Shown: one piece after another, positions 58,887 through 64,000 of the stretch
Numbering within the stretch: the first letter of the stretch is position 1
How the letters are laid out: every line of letters starts with the position of its first letter
Source of the DNA: Maricaulis sp048270265
Lineage (GTDB): Bacteria; Pseudomonadota; Alphaproteobacteria; Caulobacterales; Maricaulaceae
Length of the DNA: 64,000 nt
Reading direction: 5' to 3'
Assembly: GCF_048270265.1 (NCBI RefSeq)
Contig: NZ_JBLWTD010000010.1
Location: forward strand, 1-64,000
Notes under the pieces: generated by a model
Seen by the model: the letters and a program-made list of their open reading frames with translations, nothing else
Told to the model about the DNA's origin: nothing
The model's database searches: none
Translations under genes and position numbers: made by a program

Positions 58887-60215
58887 ATGTCTGCCAGAAC
58901 GATCCTCACCAGCCTTACCGCCCTCGCCCTGCTGGGCGGCTGTGCCAGCACCGGCTGGATGGCACCCCAGGCGGCACCGGTCGAGATGGCGGAGCCAGCC
59001 GATGACGGCATCGTCGCCGGCCTGCTGGCCGACAGCCGGGTCCAGACGGCTTTTGGCGAGATCGAGGCGATGCGCACGCTCAATAATGAGCGCCTGGTCG
59101 AACTGACGGAAATCCCCGCCCCGCCCTTCGCCGAACAGGCGCGCGGTGCTGACATGGCGGCACGGATGCGGGCCCTTGGCCTGACCGATGTGACCATCGA
59201 CGCGGTCGGCAATGTCATCGCCCGCCGTCCCGGCACGGCCGGCAGCGAGGCGCGCAGCATCGCCATTGTCGCCCATCTCGACACCGTCTTCCCGGAGGGC
59301 ACAGACGTCACCGTGCACCGCGAGGGCGATCTGTTTACGGCACCGGGCATTGGCGATAATTCGCGCGGGCTTGTGGTCCTGCTCAGCCTGATCGACGCCA
59401 TGCAACGCGCCGGGATCGAAACCCGCGATGACCTCGTCTTCATCGCCTCGGTCGGCGAGGAAGGTCTGGGTGATCTGCGCGGCGTGCGTCATCTCTATGA
59501 GAATGACGCCTCCCCCTTTGCCAGCTTCATAGCGATTGATGGCGGCGATGCCGCGCGCCTGGTCGTCACCGCCGTTGGCTCGATCCGCTACCGGGTCACC
59601 TTCCGGGGCCCCGGCGGCCATTCCTACGGGCATTTCGGCCGCGCCCAGCCGCACCAGGCCCTGGCCGAAGCGATCCTGCGTTTCACCGAAGCCGCGACAC
59701 CGATCACCCTGGACGGCACCAAGGCGACCTTCTCCTTCGGCCGTGTCGGCGGCGGCACCTCGGTCAATTCCATTCCCTTCGAGAGCTGGATGGAAGTCGA
59801 TATGCGCTCGGCCAATCCGGAAAAGCTCGACGCCCTGCACCGGGCCTTCCTCAGCTCGGTCGATGCGGCACTGGAAGCGGCCAATGCGCGCCGCCGTCTG
59901 GGTGACGCCCTGACGGTGGATCTCGATCCCGTCGGCTCGCGGCCACCGGGCGAAGGTGATCTGGGCGCCCCCATCGTGCTGCACGCGATGGCGGCCATCC
60001 GGGCCATGGGCGAGGAGCCGGAACTGACCGCCTCCTCCACCGACGCCAATATCCCGATCTCACGCGGCATCCCGTCGGTGACGATGAGCCGCGGCGGCAT
60101 CTCCCGCAATGCCCACGCGCCCAATGAAAGCTGGCAGGATGAAAACTCGCACGAGGCGATCCAGATGGCGCTGCTGGTCGCGCTGGCCGAGGCGGGACTG
60201 GTGAGCGGCGAGTAG
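58887..60215 (+). CDS. M20 peptidase, lipoprotein
   Basis: A 442-aa exported zinc peptidase. MSARTILTSLTALALLGGC is a lipoprotein signal. The catalytic core shows IVAHLDTVFPEG, GIGDNSRGLV, ASVGEEGLGDL (Glu pair), IDGGDAARL and the late His in RNAHAPNE, as in PepT-like aminotripeptidases; the dimerisation domain includes GPGGHSYGHFG. The ATG has a strong ribosome site (AGGAG). It probably releases amino acids from peptides in the periplasm. Located 75 bases downstream of the YfcC-type transporter on the same strand, it may feed it. Confidence 0.9.
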   Translation: MSARTILTSLTALALLGGCASTGWMAPQAAPVEMAEPADDGIVAGLLADSRVQTAFGEIEAMRTLNNERLVELTEIPAPPFAEQARGADMAARMRALGLTDVTIDAVGNVIARRPGTAGSEARSIAIVAHLDTVFPEGTDVTVHREGDLFTAPGIGDNSRGLVVLLSLIDAMQRAGIETRDDLVFIASVGEEGLGDLRGVRHLYENDASPFASFIAIDGGDAARLVVTAVGSIRYRVTFRGPGGHSYGHFGRAQPHQALAEAILRFTEAATPITLDGTKATFSFGRVGGGTSVNSIPFESWMEVDMRSANPEKLDALHRAFLSSVDAALEAANARRRLGDALTVDLDPVGSRPPGEGDLGAPIVLHAMAAIRAMGEEPELTASSTDANIPISRGIPSVTMSRGGISRNAHAPNESWQDENSHEAIQMALLVALAEAGLVSGE

Positions 60216-60334
60216 CACCGCGGCAGCACCGGGGCGGCCGTCAAGCAGGGCAGCCCCTTCCGTTGAGTGTGCTCTTTTGCCTGCGGGAGGGGGCGCTCCG
60301 CCCGGCTTGAATTCTGATTGACAGGCGCACTGCG

Positions 60335-60392
60335 TTAATTCATTTTTGATTGATCAATATACCGATTTCGTTATCGGCTAATCATTTTTGGA
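60335..60392 (+). promoter_or_regulatory. AT-rich regulatory region of the LysR gene
   Basis: Contains two similar 15-base direct repeats (60335-60349 and 60378-60392, core CATTTTTG), a perfect palindrome ATTGATCAAT (60349-60358) and an inverted repeat CCGAT/ATCGG (60362-60377). These are plausible sites for LysR autoregulation. The preceding 120 bases show only GC-rich hairpins. Confidence 0.4.
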
Positions 60393-60398
60393 TATGCG

Positions 60399-61280
60399 AT
60401 GACGCGCGACTTCGACTGGTCCCACCTGCAAACCTTTCTCTCTGTCGCCGAGCACGGCACCCTGTCCGGCGCAGCACGCGCCTCGGGCGGCAGCCAGCCG
60501 ACCATGGGCCGGCATATCGCGGCGCTGGAAGAACAGCTCGGCGTGCGTCTGTTCGACCGCGCCGCGCACGGTCTGACGCTGACACCCACCGGCGCGGATC
60601 TCGTCGAACATGCCCGCTCCATGGCCAACGCCGCCAACCAGCTATCGCTGACCGCCAGCGGCCGCAGCGAGCGCATCGGCGGCACCATCCGGATCACGGC
60701 CAGCGAGATCGTATCGACCTATACCCTGCCCGCCATCCTGACCGCGCTTCACCGGGCCGAACCGGAAATCGAGATCGAGCTTGTGTCATCCGATCGCAGC
60801 GAAAACCTGCTGCAGCGCGAGGCCGATATCGCGATCCGCATGTACCGTCCGACCCAGGCTGACGTGTTCACGAAAAAGGTGGGTGATCTGCAACTCGCCA
60901 TGTTCGCGGCGCATGACTATATCGCCCGACGCGGTGCACCGACGACACTGGAGGAATTCCGCAATCACGAAGTGATCGGCTATGACCGCAGCGAAATAAT
61001 GCTGCGCGGCTTCGCCGAAGCCGGCCTCCAGGTCGACCGGCATTTCTTCGGCTTCCGGTGCGACAGCCAGGTCGTGGGCTGGCAAATGGTCATCGCCGGC
61101 TTCGGGATCGGCTTCAATCAGCTTGAAATCGGGCTCGCAGAACCGGCCGTGCAACGAATCGTAACCGATACGCCCATGCCCGCCCTGCCGATCTGGCTTA
61201 CCGCACATTCCGAACTCAAGACCAGCCGCCGGGTCAGGCGCGTGTTTGATTTCCTCGCCGAAGCGCTGAAGACGCACTGA
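60399..61280 (+). CDS. LysR-family transcriptional regulator
   Basis: A 293-aa regulator. The N-terminal winged HTH is clear: WSHLQTFLSVAEHGTLSGAAR, GGSQPTMGRHIAALEEQLGVRLFDR. The effector domain (about residues 90-293) has two lobes with GGTIRITASEIV and IVGWQ-type hinge strands. LysR genes often stand divergent to their target, but here it is co-directional and 183 bases after the M20 peptidase, so it may control the upstream peptide/acyl-amino-acid genes or unrelated ones. ATG 60399 is in frame with the HTH; another ATG at 60394 is out of frame. Confidence 0.93.
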   Translation: MTRDFDWSHLQTFLSVAEHGTLSGAARASGGSQPTMGRHIAALEEQLGVRLFDRAAHGLTLTPTGADLVEHARSMANAANQLSLTASGRSERIGGTIRITASEIVSTYTLPAILTALHRAEPEIEIELVSSDRSENLLQREADIAIRMYRPTQADVFTKKVGDLQLAMFAAHDYIARRGAPTTLEEFRNHEVIGYDRSEIMLRGFAEAGLQVDRHFFGFRCDSQVVGWQMVIAGFGIGFNQLEIGLAEPAVQRIVTDTPMPALPIWLTAHSELKTSRRVRRVFDFLAEALKTH

Positions 61281-61365
61281 AGACGGCGCGAACACCGTCC
61301 GTCACCGCCCGGCCGGCAAGCAGGGGCTCGCCGGTGCGGCAATGGTCTGAATGTCTGAAGAGGAA

Positions 61366-61441
61366 TGGTGAGCCCGCCGGGGCTCGAACCCGGGACCTAC
61401 TGATTAAAAGTCAGTTGCTCTACCAGCTGAGCTACAGGCTC
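61366..61441 (-). tRNA. tRNA-Lys (anticodon TTT)
   Basis: A complete 76-nt cloverleaf on the minus strand: acceptor GAGCCTG with CGGGCTC, anticodon stem ACTGA/TCAGT around CTTTTAA (anticodon TTT), T-arm CCGGG/CCCGG and encoded CCA (61366-61368). It lies alone between the LysR gene and a lipoprotein gene. Confidence 0.97.
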
Positions 61442-61557
61442 CTCATTTGAGGAGGGCCCTACCTATAGGGATGATTTCTGCCGGTCAATCGCGCCTTGCC
61501 TATGGATTTCAGCAATTGCGATACGGTTTTGCCATAATTGGCGGTAATATCGAATCC

Positions 61558-62172
61558 ATGAGTGGAAAGATCAGTCTCCTGACATGCGTGCTGGCGGCGT
61601 TAGCGGTCAGTGCATGCTCCTCGACCCGGCAAGGCGCCGGGGTTTTTGCGCGCGACCAGACCAGCGTTGCTGTGGAAGATGCGATCGGATTGCCGCGCGA
61701 TCGGCCCGGTCCGATCATGGTCGATGAGGGTGATGATACCGTGCCGACGCCCTATGGCGGCGAAGGCTCGCCGCGGCGCTGCTCGACGGTGGCCCGCGAC
61801 ATCGCGCGTCTGACCGTTGTACTCGGCCCCGATATCGAAGAGGTGGAACGCCGCGACGCCGAGGCCGAGGCGGAACATGACCACGAAGGCTGGATCGGCC
61901 AGGGCGCGCATTTCGCGTCCCAGGCCCCGGAGCTCGCCTCTGACGGCGCGCGCAGCCTGTATCACTCCACCATTGTCGGTCTCAATCCGGCGCGCCCGGT
62001 CATTCGCTTCATCGGCGGCGCGGGACGTATCGAAGACGATGCCCGCGAACGCCGCGACATGGCCCAGCGCCGCCGCGCCTATCTGCGAGGCATCTATGAC
62101 GGTTTCGGCTGTCCGCCGGCACAGATGCGGCGCGCGTTCGAGACTTACGGTCTGGTGGAAGAGGCGGAGTAA
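61558..62172 (+). CDS. Hypothetical lipoprotein
   Basis: A 204-aa protein with signal MSGKISLLTCVLAALAVSAC (lipidated Cys at residue 20). The mature part has a polar N-terminal third, an acidic/His stretch (ERRDAEAEAEHDHEG), then helical sequence and an Arg-rich C-terminal region (RRDMAQRRRAYLRGIYDG). Two Cys (RRCSTVARD and GFGCPPAQ) might pair. I recognise no family; such small lipoproteins are common in Hyphomonadaceae-type genomes. The ATG at 61558 begins the signal. It overlaps the end of the convergent GNAT gene by 28 bases. Confidence 0.7.
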   Translation: MSGKISLLTCVLAALAVSACSSTRQGAGVFARDQTSVAVEDAIGLPRDRPGPIMVDEGDDTVPTPYGGEGSPRRCSTVARDIARLTVVLGPDIEEVERRDAEAEAEHDHEGWIGQGAHFASQAPELASDGARSLYHSTIVGLNPARPVIRFIGGAGRIEDDARERRDMAQRRRAYLRGIYDGFGCPPAQMRRAFETYGLVEEAE

Positions 62173-62711
62173 GGCTCCGCCCCCGGCTGCTTCCAGAACA
62201 GCCGCGTATCGCAAGGCGCGCCATCGGGCATCAGGGCAAAGCCGGGAATGACACCAACAGGTGTCCAGCCGGCACGATGGTAGAGCCGGTCAGCCGGTGT
62301 ACCCGGCACCGTGTCGAGGACGAGCAGGCTCTTGCCGGCCTCGACGGCCGCCGCTTCGACCGCGGCCAGCAAGCTCGCACCCAGGCCTTGCCGCCGGGCG
62401 CTGGAATGCACCAGCATCTTGGAGACATCGCCGCGATGCGGCTGGTTGTCGGGCTGGGCGAGCACCAGCTGGACCGAGCCGATGACGCGGCCGCCCGGCC
62501 CGTCTGTCGCTGCGAGCAGGATGCGCTCGCCGCCCTCGACGCTGGCGATGATGCCCTGCCAGAACTCAATCGCCCGCTGACGCGAGAGCGGCGCCATGAA
62601 ACCGACCGAAGCGCCGCCTTCGACGATATCGATGAGCAGGTCACAGAACTCGTCCAGCCGGGCGGTGACCTCCGATGCCGACACTTTTCGAACGATGTGT
62701 GGTGGTGGCAT
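62145..62711 (-). CDS. GNAT family N-acetyltransferase
   Basis: A 188-aa acetyltransferase. The acetyl-CoA pyrophosphate loop is HSSARRQGLGASLLAAVE (R-x-x-G-x-G type, about residues 110-127), preceded by strand VIGSVQLVL and followed by LLVLDTVPGTPADRLYHRAGW, the usual core end. The acceptor amine is unknown. ATG 62711 (MPPPHIVRK) is chosen; 30 further codons upstream overlap the next gene and are not homologous-looking. It is convergent with the upstream lipoprotein gene, overlapping by 28 bases. Confidence 0.85.
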   Translation of the reverse strand: MPPPHIVRKVSASEVTARLDEFCDLLIDIVEGGASVGFMAPLSRQRAIEFWQGIIASVEGGERILLAATDGPGGRVIGSVQLVLAQPDNQPHRGDVSKMLVHSSARRQGLGASLLAAVEAAAVEAGKSLLVLDTVPGTPADRLYHRAGWTPVGVIPGFALMPDGAPCDTRLFWKQPGAEPYSASSTRP

Positions 62712-62742
62712 GCTCGCGTCTCTTTCTCTCGCCGAGCCGAGC

Positions 62743-63282
62743 CTATCGCTCTGGCACTTGAAAAACACGCCCGCTCGGGCCCGATGCGACAATCGGCGCA
62801 ATTCGATCCGACTCGCTCAATGGGGTGGCGATCAACTCGTCCGGGCAGGCGACAGCAGCCCAGGCCATGTCCACCCGATAGTGAGCACCCGGCACGAGAG
62901 TCTCCGAGTGAAGCGCCGGGAAATGTTCGCCTGGCAACAGCCGGATCGTCCTGTTGGGACGGGCAGATTCGGTGAGCACGATGAAGGATGGTCCGCCCAG
63001 AACAGTACCGGTCCGCAAAGGCATCGCATCCGCAATTTCAGGGTCGGCAGAACGCATCATCCGCGCGGCCCGGCTACGTTCATTCACCGCCGGCAGCGTC
63101 ACGCACAGGGCCTCGGAAGACTGATTCACGAGCTCAAGCTTGGCACCGATAAGCGGCTCGCCAGTCTCGAAATGGACCGCACGCTCGAATCGCACCGTCT
63201 CGACCACGGGCGGCCCGTCCGGAAGGCTCTGGCAAGCGGCCGAAGCGCCTGCAAACAGCAGACTAATCGCTCGAAACTTCAT
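62743..63282 (-). CDS. Hypothetical lipoprotein downstream of tgt
   Basis: A 179-aa protein with signal MKFRAISLLFAGASAAC. The mature part is beta-rich (VETVRFERAVHFETGEP, AKLELVNQSSEALCVTLP, HYRVDMAWAAVACPDELI), with two Cys likely paired, and reads like a small immunoglobulin-like or adhesion-type domain. No family is recognised. Its start lies inside the last 20 bases of tgt (AAGG just before the ATG), so it is translationally coupled to tgt. The functional relation to tRNA modification is not obvious. Confidence 0.68.
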   Translation of the reverse strand: MKFRAISLLFAGASAACQSLPDGPPVVETVRFERAVHFETGEPLIGAKLELVNQSSEALCVTLPAVNERSRAARMMRSADPEIADAMPLRTGTVLGGPSFIVLTESARPNRTIRLLPGEHFPALHSETLVPGAHYRVDMAWAAVACPDELIATPLSESDRIAPIVASGPSGRVFQVPER

Positions 63283-64000
63283 CCTTGCGCCGCTGCCCCT
63301 CATCCCATTTCGCCCGAAACTCCCTGCGGAAAGCCTCATACTCGCCCGCCGCGATGGCGGCGCGGATGCGGGCCATCAAATGCTCGAAGTAAGCGATGTT
63401 ATGCCAACTCATCAGCATGGCCGAGAGGTATTCGCCGGATTTGAACAGGTGATTGAGATAGGCCTTGGAATAGTCGCGGCTGGCGGGGCAATCGATTTCC
63501 GGTGCCAGCGGCGTGTCATCCTCGATGAATTCGGCACGCTTGATATTGATCGGGCCATAATCCGACCAGGCCTGGCCATGACGGCCGGAGCGGGTGGGCA
63601 GGACGCAATCAAACATGTCGACCCCGCGCGCCACCGCCTCGACCAGATCGATCGGCTTGCCGACACCCATCAGATAGCGCGGGCGTTCCACCGGCAGATG
63701 CGGCGTGGTGAAATCGAGCACTTCGCACATCTGCTCGAAGCCCTCACCGACGGCGAGGCCGCCGATTGCATAACCGTCAAAGCCGATTTCCTTGAGCCCT
63801 TCAGCTGATTGGCGGCGCAGATCTTCAAACACCGAGCCTTGAACAATGCCAAACAGGACCTGATCATCGCGGGTGCCGAACGCATCTTTCGAACGTTGGC
63901 CCCAGCGCAGGGAGAGTTCCAGCGAGGCCTTGGCCTCGGCGGGCGTGCAGCCGAAGGCGGTGCATTCATCGAGCTGCATCGAGATATCGGCGCCGAGCAG
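63263..64000 (-). CDS. tgt: Queuine tRNA-guanine transglycosylase (3' part; gene runs off the right edge)
   Basis: Replaces guanine-34 of tRNA-Asp, -Asn, -His and -Tyr with the queuosine precursor. The C-terminal ~245 residues are present, with IGGLAVGE, the nucleophilic Asp in DMFDCVLPTRSGRHG, and NIKRAEF. The zinc site is unusual: where CxCxxC is expected, the sequence reads IDCPASRDYSKAYL, so only the middle Cys remains, while the His in SWHNIAYF is kept. The start codon lies beyond the window. It is coupled to the downstream lipoprotein by a 20-base overlap. Confidence 0.93.
   Translation of the reverse strand: MLGADISMQLDECTAFGCTPAEAKASLELSLRWGQRSKDAFGTRDDQVLFGIVQGSVFEDLRRQSAEGLKEIGFDGYAIGGLAVGEGFEQMCEVLDFTTPHLPVERPRYLMGVGKPIDLVEAVARGVDMFDCVLPTRSGRHGQAWSDYGPINIKRAEFIEDDTPLAPEIDCPASRDYSKAYLNHLFKSGEYLSAMLMSWHNIAYFEHLMARIRAAIAAGEYEAFRREFRAKWDEGQRRKDEVSSD

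Overview
The window is high-GC, densely coded chromosomal DNA from an alphaproteobacterium. A member of the Caulobacterales/Maricaulales type (Hyphomonadaceae-like, probably marine) fits best. The evidence is two DUF2336 proteins, a DUF6491 protein, a candidate CtrA site, many small lipoproteins, and a tRNA-His that lacks the usual G-1:C73 pair, a loss known from one large alphaproteobacterial group. Genus is inference. I see no rRNA, insertion sequence, prophage, integron or CRISPR array.

Layout. 0.0-5.8 kb (minus strand): metG, a lipoprotein cyclophilin, a DUF1704 (QEGLA) metallopeptidase-like protein, an M20 amidohydrolase lipoprotein and the start of a DUF819 membrane protein, possibly one long unit. 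5.9-8.4 kb: DUF1761 protein, amino acid permease, tRNA-Thr, thermonuclease-like lipoprotein. 8.5-12.6 kb (minus): a tight three-gene operon of a sulfotransferase, a glycosyltransferase-sulfotransferase fusion and an ABC exporter. 12.8-16.2 kb: c-type cytochrome with a His-rich tail, outer-membrane protein, class II aldolase, EgtB. 16.3-20.4 kb: a signalling block of DUF2336, NAD kinase, receiver, Hpt and a second DUF2336. 20.5-27.9 kb: lytic transglycosylase, DUF6491 protein, a subtilisin-like protease carrying 17 GDIxPF heptads, and a TPR/degenerate-GGDEF/EAL protein. 27.9-33.6 kb: tRNA-His, M48 protease, AsmA protein, triple beta/gamma-crystallin protein, phenylalanine hydroxylase. 34-40.6 kb (minus): receiver, an arginine succinyltransferase (ast) operon led by an M20 hydrolase, and a Cys/Met-metabolism PLP enzyme. 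40.7-45.8 kb (minus): OmpA-like protein with a 27-proline linker, L,D-transpeptidase, KefC-type antiporter. 46-48.1 kb: amidohydrolase lipoprotein, followed by a 565-bp gap full of inverted repeats. 48.6-50.8 kb (minus): cdsA-plsC-CDP-alcohol transferase operon. 51-54.1 kb: lipoprotein, XRE regulator, SulP transporter, DUF983 protein. 54.1-56.4 kb: arsR-arsI-acr3-arsC. 56.5-61.3 kb: N-formylglutamate amidohydrolase, YfcC-type transporter, M20 peptidase, LysR regulator. 61.4-64.0 kb: tRNA-Lys, two lipoproteins, GNAT enzyme and the 3' part of tgt.

How the genes work together. The clearest pathway units are arginine catabolism (ast), arsenic detoxification including organoarsenicals (ars), phospholipid precursor synthesis (cdsA/plsC/CDP-alcohol transferase), and a probable pathway that sulfates and exports a glycan or lipid. 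The most unusual objects are the GDIxPF-repeat protease, the sulfotransferase/exporter operon, the kinase-less receiver-Hpt-DUF2336 block, the gap at 48.1-48.6 kb with two competing RNA-like folds, and a Tgt that lacks two zinc cysteines. All functions are read from motifs and context without database searches.
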